Positions 1-9,226 of a stretch of 64,000 bases of DNA are shown piece after piece. The notes beneath the pieces were generated by a model, which saw only the letters and a list, made by a program, of their open reading frames with translations, did not search any database and had not been told where the DNA came from. Made by a program: the position numbers and the translations under genes. The stretch comes from JAVVHH01 sp963848035 (lineage in GTDB: Bacteria; Pseudomonadota; Alphaproteobacteria; Acetobacterales; Acetobacteraceae), in the NCBI GenBank assembly GCA_963848035.1, contig CAWKCD010000001.1, positions 3,596,001 to 3,660,000 on the forward strand, given 5' to 3'. Each line of letters starts with the position of its first letter. Within the stretch, counting starts at the first letter, position 1.

Positions 1-1110
1 GAGCTGGCGGGGCTGCCGGTGATCGTGGGCGGCGGGACGCGGGGCGTGGTGACGACGGCTTGCTACATCGCGCGGCTGTATGGGGTGCACAGCGCGCAGC
101 CGATGTTCAAGGCGCTGAAGCTGTGTCCGGACGCGGTGGTGGTGCGGCCGGATTTCTCGAAATACGCGGAGGCGGCGCGGCAGGTTCGGGCGCTGATGGG
201 GGCGCTGACGCCGCTGATGCAGCCGCTGTCGATCGACGAGGCGGTGATGGATCTTTCGGGGACGGCGGCGCTGCATGGGGCGGCGCCGGCGGCGGTGTTG
301 GCGCGGTTCGCCAACCGGGTGGAGGCGGAGGTGGGGATCACGGTCTCGGTCGGGCTGGCGACCAACCGGATGCTGGCGAAGATCGCGGCGGGGCGGGACA
401 AGCCGCGGGGGTTCTCGGTGCTGGGGCGGGATGCGGCCGCGGTGCTGGCGGCGGAGGGCGTGGGGGTGCTGCCGGGGGTGGGGCCGGTGTTCGAGCGGCG
501 GCTGAAGGCGCTGGGAATCACGCAGATCGCGCATTTGCAGGGGCTGGACGACCGAGCGGCGCGAGCGCGGCTGGGGGAGGATGGGCCGTCGCTGGTGCGG
601 CGGGCGCGGGGCGAGGACGTCCGGCTGGTGCATGTGGACAGCAGTTCGAAGTCGATCTCGGCGGAGACGACGTTCGATGGCGACGTCGCCGACGTGGCGG
701 GGCTCGAGCGGCATTTGTGGCGGATGGCGGAGAAGCTGGGGCGGCGGCTGCGGGAGAAGGAGCTGGCGGCCGGGGGGATCGTGCTGAAGCTGAAGACGGC
801 GCGGTTCGCGAGCCGGACGCGGAACGTGCGGCTGCCGGGTCCGACGCAGTTGCCGGAGGTGCTGTTCCGGGCGGGGCAGGCGCTGCTGGCGCGGGAGGCG
901 GATGGGACGGCGTTCCGGCTGATCGGGATCGGGGCCAATCCGCTGGTGGCGGGGGCGGATGCGGACCGGGGGGATCTGGCGGATCCGGATGCGGGGCGAC
1001 GGCAGGCGCGGTGGCAGGCGGTCGAGGCGTTGCGGGCGAAGTTCGGGGAGGGGGCGGTGGTGGCGGGGCGGAGCCTGGGCGGGCGGACGCCGAAGGGGCG
1101 GGACGACTGA
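1..1110 (+). CDS. dinB: DNA polymerase IV (Y-family), 5' end outside window
   Basis: Translesion DNA polymerase of the Y family, expected to extend past damaged template bases in the cytoplasm. The frame is open from base 1, so the true start and the first few dozen residues (with the first catalytic aspartate) lie upstream of the window. Visible landmarks are the palm motif SIDEA near base 229 carrying the acidic catalytic pair, the little-finger region after about base 650, and a normal C-terminus. The 363 or more residues seen fit a family of about 350-420 residues. A basic, G-ending codon pattern matches its neighbours. Family assignment is secure; only the start is missing. Confidence 0.93.
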   Translation, partial: ELAGLPVIVGGGTRGVVTTACYIARLYGVHSAQPMFKALKLCPDAVVVRPDFSKYAEAARQVRALMGALTPLMQPLSIDEAVMDLSGTAALHGAAPAAVLARFANRVEAEVGITVSVGLATNRMLAKIAAGRDKPRGFSVLGRDAAAVLAAEGVGVLPGVGPVFERRLKALGITQIAHLQGLDDRAARARLGEDGPSLVRRARGEDVRLVHVDSSSKSISAETTFDGDVADVAGLERHLWRMAEKLGRRLREKELAAGGIVLKLKTARFASRTRNVRLPGPTQLPEVLFRAGQALLAREADGTAFRLIGIGANPLVAGADADRGDLADPDAGRRQARWQAVEALRAKFGEGAVVAGRSLGGRTPKGRDD

Positions 1111-1204
1111 CGATATTTCGTACAAAGAACGTTGACATGCGGCGTGAGGTATGTTGCGGTTAACAAACTTTCGTTATGGACGAGGAGACGAAGTCATTCC
1201 CGAC

Positions 1205-1645
1205 ATGCTTCTTTCCTCGCGGATCTACACGAGCCGCAACGATCTGCCGCGTTCGTGCTCGGCGCGCGTCGGCGTGGCGCCTTCGGCGGTGCTGACGCTG
1301 GATGCGCCGGAGCAGGTGGTCATCTCGGCGCCGGGCCGGCCGCGGTACGAGTTCCTGTTCTGGCAGACCGACGAGATCGTGGTCGGGGAGCACATCGTGA
1401 CGTTCGCGGCGCCGGCGGGCGAGGGGGATTTCCACGCGACGGCCTGGTATCGGCGGGCGGGGGAGCGGGGGCCGGCGGCATTGCCGTGTCCGCCGTGTTT
1501 CGAAGAGGCGGAGGCGGATCCGCAGGCGCTTTCGGCGACGACCGGGCTGGGCGCGGTGATGGTGACGGCGCGGTCGCTGGTGGCGGGGTTCGGGCAGTTC
1601 GTGGCGTGGTTGCCGCTGCGGGGGATCAGAGCGGCGTCTGCTTGA
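1205..1645 (+). CDS. Hypothetical protein, 146 aa
   Basis: Unrecognised cytoplasmic-looking protein with no signal peptide or membrane segment. I chose the ATG at 1205 because the 54 bases before it are clearly less GC-rich and look like a leader; an in-frame ATG at 1151 would add 18 residues. The sequence has a beta-rich middle and a CPPC pair about two thirds along, which could bind metal or form a disulfide, but nothing identifies the family. Its last 20 bases overlap the 3' end of the convergent glycosylase gene. G-ending codon use matches the surrounding genes, which supports it being real. Confidence 0.6.
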   Translation: MLLSSRIYTSRNDLPRSCSARVGVAPSAVLTLDAPEQVVISAPGRPRYEFLFWQTDEIVVGEHIVTFAAPAGEGDFHATAWYRRAGERGPAALPCPPCFEEAEADPQALSATTGLGAVMVTARSLVAGFGQFVAWLPLRGIRAASA

Positions 1646-2267
1646 CCTTCTTGCCTTCGTCGGAGGCGCGCCAGAGGTACCAGGCGGCGGTGGAGCGGTA
1701 GGGGGACCAGGCGACGCCGAGTTCGGCGAGTTGCTTGGGCTTGAGTTGGGTTTCGGCCTGGGTGAGCAGACGCCAGCCTTCGCGGACGCCGAAATCGTCG
1801 ACGGGGAGGATGTCGGGGCGGCCGAGGGTGGACATCAGCAGCATCTCGACGGTCCAGCGGCCAACTCCGCGGATGGTGCAGAGGCGCTCAATGAGGACTT
1901 CGTTGGAGAGGCGGGCGGCGGTCCTCGCGTTGGGGACGGTGCCGTCGAGGGTGCGGGCGCAGATGTCGCGTAGGGCGGCGATCTTGTTGCCGGAGAAGCC
2001 GCAGGCGCGGAGCAGGGCGTCGGGGGCGGCGGCGAGGGTGGCCGGGTCGGGACAGATCCCGTCATGGGCTTCGTGCAGGCGGCGCAGGATGGCGCCGGCG
2101 GCGTTGCCGTGGAGCTGCTGGTGGGCGATGGCGCGGATGAGGGCTTCGTAGGGCGGGCGCTTCTCGACGACCGCGGTGCAGGGGCCGATGCGGGCGATCA
2201 GCGGCGCGAATTCGGGCTGAGCCGATACGAGGTGGGTGGTGGCGGCGGTTCGTGAAGGCCTTGTCAC
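1626..2267 (-). CDS. DNA-3-methyladenine glycosylase II (AlkA/HhH-GPD family)
   Basis: Base-excision repair glycosylase that removes alkylated purines. The 213-residue protein shows the helix-hairpin-helix segment IRGVGRWTVEML at about residues 132-143, followed by the LPVDDFGV stretch that carries the catalytic aspartate (about residue 157 or 158). It matches the short AlkA form, without the extra N-terminal domain of the E. coli enzyme. I chose the GTG at 2267; the open frame continues upstream but that part looks like non-coding leader and is divergent from the small membrane protein gene. An alternative GTG lies seven codons upstream. Next to dinB, so two DNA-damage genes sit close together. 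Confidence 0.85.
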   Translation of the reverse strand: MTRPSRTAATTHLVSAQPEFAPLIARIGPCTAVVEKRPPYEALIRAIAHQQLHGNAAGAILRRLHEAHDGICPDPATLAAAPDALLRACGFSGNKIAALRDICARTLDGTVPNARTAARLSNEVLIERLCTIRGVGRWTVEMLLMSTLGRPDILPVDDFGVREGWRLLTQAETQLKPKQLAELGVAWSPYRSTAAWYLWRASDEGKKVKQTPL

Positions 2268-2330
2268 GGATTTCTGCCTTGAGTTCACTTGGGCAAGTTG
2301 TAAGCTGTTCGGGTAAAAAGAACTGCACCC

Positions 2331-2540
2331 ATGATACGTCGATCTGAGTGGAGCGGGGAGGCTGAGCAGGAGGAGGCCAATCGGGTCACGGCGAGTCTTG
2401 CCGGGCTGGCGATGGCGCTGTTCCTGGTGGTGGCTGGACTGTTCCTGGTGCAGCATCTGCGCGACAAGGCGCGGATCGAGGATTGCCTGCTGTCGGGGCG
2501 GTTGAGCTGCGACGAGTTGGTGACGCCGACGGGACCTTAG
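2331..2540 (+). CDS. Small single-pass membrane protein, 69 aa
   Basis: A short protein with a charged N-terminus (about 20 residues), one hydrophobic helix at about residues 22-40 (SLAGLAMALFLVVAGLFLV) and a short C-terminal tail holding two cysteines (CLLSGRLSC). Probably an inner-membrane protein; function unknown. It is divergent from the glycosylase gene with a 63-base gap, which holds a weak promoter-like pair (TTGAGT at 2279, TAAGCT at 2301). Its TAG stop overlaps the TAA stop of the convergent racemase gene by a few bases. Small size limits certainty, but the clean start, single TM helix and snug fit between neighbours argue for a gene. Confidence 0.6.
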   Translation: MIRRSEWSGEAEQEEANRVTASLAGLAMALFLVVAGLFLVQHLRDKARIEDCLLSGRLSCDELVTPTGP

Positions 2541-3235
2541 CTCAGGGCACGGTCGACGGCGGCTTCCGCATGTAGGGCGGTGGTGTCGAAGACGGGGACG
2601 GGGCTGTCGGCCGGGCCGACGAGGAGCATGATCTCAGTGCAGCCGAAGATGATCGCTTCGGCGCCGTCGGCGGCCAGGCGGGCCATGATGTCGCGATAGG
2701 CGGCGCGGGAGGCGGGTTCGGCCTTACCTTGTATGAGTTCGTCGTAGATCACGCGATGCACGGCGAGGCAGTCGGCAGCGGTGGGCACGATGACGTCGAG
2801 GCCGAACCGCTCCTGCAGCCGGCCGCGGTAGAATTGCTGCTCCATGGTGAAGGCGGTTCCCAGCAGCGCGACCCGGCGGTGGCCGGCGGCGCGGACCGCT
2901 TCGGCGGTGGGATCGGCGATGTGCAGCAGGGGAACCCGGAGGGCGGCGGATAGCGGGTCGGCCATGCGGTGCATGGTGTTGCTGCAGATCAGCAGGAAGT
3001 CGGCGCCGGCGCGCTCGAGGCGGCGGGCGGCGTCGATCATCGCGGCTTCGGCGAGGTCCCAGTTCCCGGCGTGCTGGTGGGCCTCGATCTCGCCGAAATC
3101 GAACGACCACATGAGGCAGCGGGCGGAGTGGGCGCCGCCGAGGCGGCGGCGGACCGACTGGTTGATAAGACGGTAGTATTCGGCGGAGCTCTCCCAGCTG
3201 AGGCCGCCGATCAGGCCGATGACGGCCTGGGTCAC
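2537..3235 (-). CDS. Aspartate/glutamate racemase family protein
   Basis: Cofactor-independent racemase of the aspartate/glutamate/hydantoin superfamily, 232 residues, the usual length. Both catalytic cysteines are visible in their standard settings: CSNTMH in the first half and GCTEI in the second. The N-terminus begins with the characteristic GLIGGLSWESSAEYY. Probably interconverts L- and D-aspartate or glutamate in the cytoplasm; the exact substrate cannot be read from sequence. It starts at the last bases of the DUF1345 gene's stop (3232), so the two are likely co-transcribed in the minus-strand unit that begins near 9.2 kb. Confidence 0.88.
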   Translation of the reverse strand: MTQAVIGLIGGLSWESSAEYYRLINQSVRRRLGGAHSARCLMWSFDFGEIEAHQHAGNWDLAEAAMIDAARRLERAGADFLLICSNTMHRMADPLSAALRVPLLHIADPTAEAVRAAGHRRVALLGTAFTMEQQFYRGRLQERFGLDVIVPTAADCLAVHRVIYDELIQGKAEPASRAAYRDIMARLAADGAEAIIFGCTEIMLLVGPADSPVPVFDTTALHAEAAVDRALS

Positions 3236-3909
3236 AGCAGGGAAGAGGCGATGTTGACCGTCAGCGCGATGATCACGGTGTTGAACAGGAAGCCGATCAG
3301 GCCGTGGACGAGGGCGAGGCGGCGCAGCTTGCGGGACGTGATCTGAACGTCGGATACTTGGAAGGTCATGCCGAGAACCGCCGAGAAATACAGGAAATCC
3401 CAGTAGTCGGGCCGTTCGTCGCCGGGGAATTCGAGGCCGCCGTCGACCGTCGAGGAGGGGCCGGAGCTCTGGTAGTATTCATGGGCGTAGCGCAGGGCGA
3501 AGACGACCTGGGTGACGAGCCAGGAGAGGAACAGCGTGACCGCGACCATGCCGATGTAGAAGTTGCGTTCCCAGCCGGCGGGCAGGTCCTTGGCAAAAGA
3601 CAGGACGCGGGTGAGGGCGGCGAAGCTCATGAGCACGCCGGAGAGGGTGATGACGAAGACGGTCCATTCGCCTTCCTCCTGCGCCTCGGCATTACGGGCC
3701 ATGGCGCTGTCGTCGCCTTCGTTGAGGAGCAGGAAGGCGAACATGAGCAGCAGCGCGATGGAGCCGATATCCCAGGCGAAGACGGCGCGGGGGGAGGCGC
3801 CGTGGTCTGAGGGAAGCAGGAGATAGGCGAGGACGCCGATCATGAAGGCGGTCGAGGTATAGCGGTGGCCGGCGACGACGCGGGCGGGCCAGACCTTGAG
3901 GGCTTCCAT
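3232..3909 (-). CDS. DUF1345 family membrane protein
   Basis: Integral inner-membrane protein of 225 residues with about five hydrophobic helices and the family hallmarks in the C-terminal half: GGLEFPGDERPDYWDF, then a conserved helix and an SRKLRR segment before the last TM helix. Function of DUF1345 proteins is not established. The ATG at 3909 overlaps the TGA of the upstream M20 peptidase gene (ATGA), and its own stop overlaps the racemase start, so all three are probably translated from one message. The frame stays open far upstream, but that part belongs to the peptidase in the same frame. Confidence 0.85.
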   Translation of the reverse strand: MEALKVWPARVVAGHRYTSTAFMIGVLAYLLLPSDHGASPRAVFAWDIGSIALLLMFAFLLLNEGDDSAMARNAEAQEEGEWTVFVITLSGVLMSFAALTRVLSFAKDLPAGWERNFYIGMVAVTLFLSWLVTQVVFALRYAHEYYQSSGPSSTVDGGLEFPGDERPDYWDFLYFSAVLGMTFQVSDVQITSRKLRRLALVHGLIGFLFNTVIIALTVNIASSLL

Positions 3910-5040
3910 CAGAGCTGGACCGTGGCCAGCAGGCCGGCGAGGAGGCGGACGCGGCGGGCGAGGCCGTCGGCGACGATGTGCTCGTTGGGCGTGTGCAGGC
4001 CGGCGCCTTCGACGCCGAGGCCGTCGAGCGTGGGGATGCCCATGGCGCCGGTGAAGTTGCCGTCGGAGCCGCCGCCGGCGCTGCCATGCGGGAGGTCGAA
4101 GCCGATCTGGCCGGCGATGGCGCGGGCCTGGTTGTAGAGCGCGATGGTGGCCGAACTGGGCTCCCAGACGGGGCGGGTGACGCCGCGGGTGACCTGGAAG
4201 GAGACGCCTTCCGTGTCGTGCGAGAGGGCGAGCATCTGCTCGACGGCGCGGTCGAGGTCGGGTTGGCGCTTGGCCATGCTGAGGGCTTCGCCCCGGCAGA
4301 TCGTCGACACGCAGTTCACCCACTGACCTCCCTGAATCACGCCGACGCTGAAGGTGCAGGCCGGCGTGGTCATCGAACTCGATCGAGAGTACCTGCTCGG
4401 CCATCTCGTGGATAGCCGAGCGTCCTTCGGACAGGCGGGCGCCGGCGTGGCTAGAGCGGCCGGTGGCGCGGAGGTCGAAGCGGGCGATGGCGAAGCGGCC
4501 GGTGGTGATGCCGCCGTCGGACTGGGCGGGTTCGGGGACGAGGACGATCTTGTGCTTGGCGGCTTCGGCTTCGATCAGATCGCGGGTGCTGGGGCTGCCG
4601 ACTTCCTCGTCGGGCGTGAGGAGGATGGTGACGGGGAGGCTGGTGGGGATGTTGGCGCGGGCGAGTTGCCGGAGGGCTTCGAGGGCGGCGTAGATGCCGC
4701 CTTTCATGTCCTGGATGCCGGGGCCGTAGACGCGGCCGCCATCGCGGCGGAAGGGTAGTGTCCGGAGAGTGCCGACCGGATGGACGGTGTCGACGTGGCC
4801 CATGACGAGGATGCCGGGGCCTGGATCGGGGTGCGGCAGGGTGGCGCGGACGCAGCCGCCGAAGCCGAGGCGGCCGGGGATGCGGTCGATGCGGGCGCCG
4901 AGGGTGGCGAAATCGGCGGCGGCGAGGTCGAGCATCCGGTCGACGGACGGGGCGTCGAAGGTCGGGCTTTCGCACTCGATCCAGGGGCGGAGGCCCTGGA
5001 TCATCGCATCGAGATCGAAGGGGAGATCGTTGGGATTCAT
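3909..5040 (-). CDS. M20 family metallopeptidase (carboxypeptidase G2-like), one frameshift
   Basis: Zinc-dependent exo-/dipeptidase of the M20 family. Reading from the ATG at 5040, all usual metal and catalytic residues are present: the HVDT motif, the aspartate in GIQDMKGG, the EE pair in TPDEEVGS, VPEPA, and the final GLHTPNEH histidine. The protein is split between two frames: the change comes at about 4375, where the coding strand reads ATC GAG TTC GAT GAC but one base fewer (GAG TCG ATG ACC) restores a continuous protein ending at 3909. The inserted base lies in a GAGTC site. I read it as one functional gene with an inserted base. Start overlaps the stop of the upstream glycosyltransferase gene. 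Confidence 0.82.
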
Positions 5041-8000
5041 CGGGATTCGAGACGTTGCTGGGCCAATGCGATGTGCTCCTTGGCGAGGCGGAGGAAGTCT
5101 TGGGCGGGGGAGGGGCGGCCGGGGCGGTCGATGCGTCGCCGGGCTTCGGCGGCCATGCGGTGGAAGGTCTGGAGGGCGGTGGCGGGGTCGTGGTCGAGGC
5201 GGTGGCGGCCGAGGGTGAAGAGGGTGCGGAAGAGGAGTTCGGGTCGATCGGCCAGGGAGGCGGTCAGGCGGTCGAGATCGTGGAGCCAGGGCTCCAGGCG
5301 GGCGGCGTCGTCGGGGCGGTCGGCGGTGACGGCGGCGGCGAAGGCGGGGGCGAGGCGGGCAACGAGCGCGGCGGGGGTGGGGTCGAGCCATTCGGCCGAC
5401 GCGCCGGGGGAGGGTTCGGCGAGGGCTTGGAGGAGTTCGGGTTCGAGTTCGGGGGCGAGTTCGGCTAGGGCGTCGAGGACGAGCATGCGGGCGTCGATGG
5501 CGGTTTGGCGGAGGTCGTGATCGATCATGTTGGCGGCTTGCAGGATGCGGCCGGTTTGCAGCGCGTGGCGGTAGGCGGGGCGGGCGAAGGCGAGGATCTG
5601 GTCGGGGGTCCGGCCGGGCGTGCGGGCGGCGAGGCGGGCGCGGTTGAGCAGGACGCCCGGGAGGTTGAGGGGCTGGGTGGCGGCGAGGTCGGCGGCCGGG
5701 GCGGTGCGGCGGTCGGCTTCGGCCAGGAGGGGCGGCAGGCGGAGGCGGGCGAGGTCGATATCGAAGCTCGAGCGCCAGGCCTCGGCGATGCGGGCGAAGA
5801 GGGCATGGAGGGATTCGAGATCGGCCGAGGGTGTCAGCAGTGCGAAGAGGCGGCCGGCAGCGCCGCTCCATAGCGGGCTGCCGGGGGCGGCGCGGTCGAG
5901 CAGGGATTCGAGGTAGGCGCGGTAGGCGACGAGGTGGGCCTGGTCGGCGTCGGGGCGGAAGCGGAGGTCGCGGTCGGAGGCGAAGGCCAGAAGGCTGTCG
6001 TTCCGGGCGGTGACCTGGACGTGGCGGAACCCGGCGCGCTGGAGCGCGAGGGTGAGGGATTCGCGGGTGAAGAGGACAAGGTGGACGCGCGGCGCGGTGA
6101 TGCAGAGGGTGCGTGCGTCGCCGATGCCGGGCTGGAGGGCACCGGCGTCGGGGGTGGTGAGGATGAGGGTGCCGCTGGGGTCGAGGGCGGCGCGGAGGCG
6201 GGCGAGGAAGGGGTAGGGGTCCGGGATGTGCTCGACCACTTCGGAGGCGATGACGAGGCGGAATTGCTTGTCGACACGGTCATCGAGGTAGGTGTTGCGG
6301 ATGTCGGCGCCGAGGGTTCGGCGGCCGGCCTCGCCCATTGCGGACGGGTCCATCCCGACGGCGCGCCAGCCGAGTTGAGTGGCGAGGTCGACCGTGAAGC
6401 CGAAGCCGCAGCCTATGTCGAGGACGCTGTCGACGTCGTCGAGGGCGAAGAGGAGGGCGGTTTGCTGATGAATGCCGGCGTTCTGCTCGAGGTAGAGTTT
6501 CAGGAGCAGGGCGGCTTCTGCTTCATTTTCATAGAGGTAGGGGGTGCGGTCCTCGTAGAAGCAGGAGCGGCATTGGCGGCATTGGCCGAGCAAGTGGTCG
6601 AGGACGGTCATGAGCACCGGGTGGGGGCCGGGGGCGTCGCAGACGGGGCAGGGGCCGGGAATTTCGGCGGTGGCGGGGTGGGCGGCCGGCGCGGGTTCTG
6701 TTGGGGCGGGGTGGGCGCAGCGGAGGGCTAGGCGGTCGCGGAGGTCGTCGATCTCGGCGTCGCGGGCGGGGGTTTCGGATTCCAGGCGGGCGAGGGTTCG
6801 CAGCAGCCGGGTCCACCATTGGTGGGCGTCGTCGTGCGGCGTGGGGAGGCGGCGGGCGGCGCGGCCTTCGCGGAAGCCGGATTGCAGGAAGTGGCGATAG
6901 CCGGAGGGCATGGCGCCGTCGGCGACGGCGGCGCGGACGTCTTCATGGCGGTCGAGGTAGTCGGCTTCGTCGAACAGGTCGGGGGTGGTGAGCAGGGTCT
7001 CGGCCTGGGCGCGGAGGGCGGCGATGGCGGCGGCGATGGCGGCGGCGATGTCGGCGGCTGGGATGTCGGTGGGGGCGCGGCGGAGGGCGTCGGCCCAAGG
7101 GAGCGGGCCGATCCCGTCGGCGGTGCGGCGGCCGGGGAATGGGGCGGGGTCGGCCGGGATCTCGCAGGCTTGGCGGGCGCGTTCGAGGGCGGCGAGCCAG
7201 GAGCGGTAGTCGTTGTCGCAGAGGATCGGGCGGTCGAGGTCGGTCTCGAGATAGGGGGCGGCGCGGCTGAAGACGCCGATCAGCCCGGCGGTGCGGGCTT
7301 CGATGATCTTGATGTCGCTCTTGGCGTCGATGAAGGCCTGGGTGTCGGGGTCGGCGCCGGTGTCGAGGGGGCCGACGAGGATGCCGGGGGCGGCCTGGCG
7401 CAGGCGGTCCATGTAGGCGGCGTGGGAGAGCAGGTCGAGGTGCTCGACGTCGAGATCGGCAAAGATCTCTGGGGGTTGCGGGCCGATGCAGAGGAGTTTG
7501 AGGCGATGGGCCTGGCAGAAGTCGCGGACGGCGCGCTCGATTTCGGCGCGGGCGGCGGTGAGGGCGGGTTTGTCGCTGGAGGCCCAGACGAGAGTGCGGG
7601 CGGGGCCGTGGATCGACGCGGGGGCGGCGTTGGCGAGGTTGGGGGTGACGACGGTCTTGAGGGCGAGTGCGAGGCTTTTGGCGAGACGCGGCGTGGCGGT
7701 GGAGAGGACGGCGCAGTCTTGGGCCAAAGCGCGGACGGTGGCGATGGCTTCCGGCAGGAAGGGCTCGCGGTAGGCGGGGGAGACGGTGAGAAGGTCGTCG
7801 AGGTCGTAGACGAAGGGCTTGGCGAGGGAGCGGAGCAGGAGGTGGGTAAGGGGGTCGCTGCCGCGCTGGACCCAGATGGCGCCGAAGCGGAGGTCGGGGG
7901 TGATCGGGGTGGTGCTGAAGACGAAGTCGCGGTGGCGAAGGAGGGAGTAGCCGGCGATGACGCCGCGGCTGAGGAGGGCGGCGAAGGGGCGGTGGACGCG

Positions 8001-8897
8001 GATGTCGATGAGATTGAGGGCCTCGTCGGAGATGACGAGGACGTGCGGGCGGGGGCCGCGGCCGGGCCAGCTTGCGAGGTCTTGGCGGTGGGTGGCGAGG
8101 CGAGCGAGGACCGTGCGGCGGAGGGAGGCGGCGATCGTGGCCGGGTCGTGATGGGTTCGGATGTAGGCTAGGGCGGCGGTCGAGAGGGCCTGGCGTTGGG
8201 GGGCGGACAGGGTGTTGAGAGCCGCGGCGTCGGTGAGGCGGGTGGCGGCGCCGGCTTGTTCGAGGCGGGCGTGGAAGGGGGTCTCGTGCTGGAAGAGGAG
8301 GGGGGCGCCGAGGGCCAGGGATTCGAGCAGCGGGGTTTGGGGGGCGAAGGGGTCGGTGCGGAGGTCGAGGGTGACGACGCCGGGTTCTAGGGCGGGTGCA
8401 GGGCCGAGTTGGGCGGTGAGGGCGAGGCCTTTGGGGGTGGAGGGGGCGAGGATGCCGGCGGGGACGGCGCGGGAGCTGGCCCAGGCGAGGGCGGTTTCGG
8501 CGAGGGGGTTCGGGGCGTCGAGCAGGATGCGGAGGGCGCGGAATTCGTCGGTCGGGGTTGGGGCTGGGGTTAGGGGGGGCGGGAGGATGGCGGCGGGCAC
8601 GGTGGGCATGATGGTGGCCCAGGCGCCGGCTTCGGTTTCGGAGGCGACGAGGAGGAGGTTGGCGGCGGGGTAGGGTCGGTGGCCGGGTCGTTCGGCGCGG
8701 AGGTCGAGGATGTTGAGCGGGCCGATCGGCATCGGGGTGCTGGCGGCGGTCTCGGGCGTCCAGAGCAGGATGTCGGCGTGCTGTGGGGCGTCCGTAAGAA
8801 GGATCGCGTCGCCGAGGAGGGCGAGGAGGGTGTGATCGGGCGAGAGTGTCGCGAGGCGTGGAGCGAGAGGAGGGGCATCTCGGTTGCGGCGGCTCAT
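5037..8897 (-). CDS. Glycosyltransferase-methyltransferase fusion, 1286 aa
   Basis: Very large multidomain protein for glycan assembly. From the N-terminus: an unassigned alpha/beta region (about 1-270); a GT4-like glycosyltransferase region (about 280-590, with a FVYDLDDL segment and the KSDIKIIEA sugar-nucleotide-end motif); a short FDEADYLDRHEDVRAA...GFREGR module (about 645-685) of the kind repeated in secreted and glycan enzymes; a CxxC...CxxC zinc ribbon (about 749-775); a SAM-dependent methyltransferase (about 780-1010) with DIGCGFGFTVDLA and a VVEHIPDP segment; and a long helical C-terminal region. I chose the ATG at 8897, which overlaps the stop of the small upstream frame by ATGA. 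Domain order is read by eye; sugar and acceptor are unknown. Confidence 0.82.
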   Translation of the reverse strand: MSRRNRDAPPLAPRLATLSPDHTLLALLGDAILLTDAPQHADILLWTPETAASTPMPIGPLNILDLRAERPGHRPYPAANLLLVASETEAGAWATIMPTVPAAILPPPLTPAPTPTDEFRALRILLDAPNPLAETALAWASSRAVPAGILAPSTPKGLALTAQLGPAPALEPGVVTLDLRTDPFAPQTPLLESLALGAPLLFQHETPFHARLEQAGAATRLTDAAALNTLSAPQRQALSTAALAYIRTHHDPATIAASLRRTVLARLATHRQDLASWPGRGPRPHVLVISDEALNLIDIRVHRPFAALLSRGVIAGYSLLRHRDFVFSTTPITPDLRFGAIWVQRGSDPLTHLLLRSLAKPFVYDLDDLLTVSPAYREPFLPEAIATVRALAQDCAVLSTATPRLAKSLALALKTVVTPNLANAAPASIHGPARTLVWASSDKPALTAARAEIERAVRDFCQAHRLKLLCIGPQPPEIFADLDVEHLDLLSHAAYMDRLRQAAPGILVGPLDTGADPDTQAFIDAKSDIKIIEARTAGLIGVFSRAAPYLETDLDRPILCDNDYRSWLAALERARQACEIPADPAPFPGRRTADGIGPLPWADALRRAPTDIPAADIAAAIAAAIAALRAQAETLLTTPDLFDEADYLDRHEDVRAAVADGAMPSGYRHFLQSGFREGRAARRLPTPHDDAHQWWTRLLRTLARLESETPARDAEIDDLRDRLALRCAHPAPTEPAPAAHPATAEIPGPCPVCDAPGPHPVLMTVLDHLLGQCRQCRSCFYEDRTPYLYENEAEAALLLKLYLEQNAGIHQQTALLFALDDVDSVLDIGCGFGFTVDLATQLGWRAVGMDPSAMGEAGRRTLGADIRNTYLDDRVDKQFRLVIASEVVEHIPDPYPFLARLRAALDPSGTLILTTPDAGALQPGIGDARTLCITAPRVHLVLFTRESLTLALQRAGFRHVQVTARNDSLLAFASDRDLRFRPDADQAHLVAYRAYLESLLDRAAPGSPLWSGAAGRLFALLTPSADLESLHALFARIAEAWRSSFDIDLARLRLPPLLAEADRRTAPAADLAATQPLNLPGVLLNRARLAARTPGRTPDQILAFARPAYRHALQTGRILQAANMIDHDLRQTAIDARMLVLDALAELAPELEPELLQALAEPSPGASAEWLDPTPAALVARLAPAFAAAVTADRPDDAARLEPWLHDLDRLTASLADRPELLFRTLFTLGRHRLDHDPATALQTFHRMAAEARRRIDRPGRPSPAQDFLRLAKEHIALAQQRLESR

Positions 8898-9194
8898 AGG
8901 CGGTCCTCGAGCATCGCCTGCAGGGCGCGGATCTGGGCGTCCTGGTGTTCGGTGAGAGCGACGAGGCGGTCCAGGGCGGCGGCGAGGGCGTCGGGTTTGG
9001 CGGGCGCCGGGTCGAGGGCGCGGAGCAGGCGGGCGGCGAGGGTGGCGGCGCGGTCGCCGGGACGTGAGTCGAGTTCGGGGAGAAGGGCGTCGAGGGCGGC
9101 TTGCCAATCGCCGGCCGAGAGGTGGCGCTCGACGGGGGCGAGCGAGTCGAGTCTCGCGTTGACGGGTCGGGCGGGCCGGCATGATCGCTGTCAT
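8894..9194 (-). CDS. Small helical partner protein upstream of the GT-MT fusion, frameshifted
   Basis: About 99 residues, no recognised family. The body (LSAGDWQAALDALLPELDSR ... ending MLEDRL) is amphipathic, alanine/leucine-rich and ends in a likely coiled-coil helix; its stop overlaps the start of the fusion gene (CTATGAGC), typical of translational coupling. The body frame has no ATG, GTG or TTG between its upstream stop and the end helix. A start exists one frame away (ATG at 9194 reading MTAIMPARP), and removing one base near 9166 joins them. Best read as a real small gene with an inserted base. It may be a chain-length or scaffold partner of the fusion protein; this is inference. Confidence 0.45.
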
Positions 9195-9226
9195 GCGGCC
9201 TGGCCGGAGGCGTCGTCAACTTTGGA

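Noticed and set aside
1132..1165. TTGACA-like promoter before the small unknown gene
   Set aside because: The -35 match is good, but no -10 element lies at 16-18 bases; nearest AT-rich hexamers are at 12 or 22. Not enough to call.
6819..8171. Long open frame on the plus strand opposite the glycosyltransferase fusion
   Set aside because: Its protein is a low-complexity Gly/Val/Ala/Glu-rich string with no motif. It arises because the opposite strand uses C-ending codons in a G-rich plus strand. The minus-strand protein has real domains.
8894..9194. N-terminal extension of the glycosyltransferase fusion from the ATG at 9194
   Set aside because: The extra 99 residues in that frame are almost all Arg/Pro and look non-coding, while the neighbouring frame encodes a sensible helical protein that ends exactly at the fusion's ATG.
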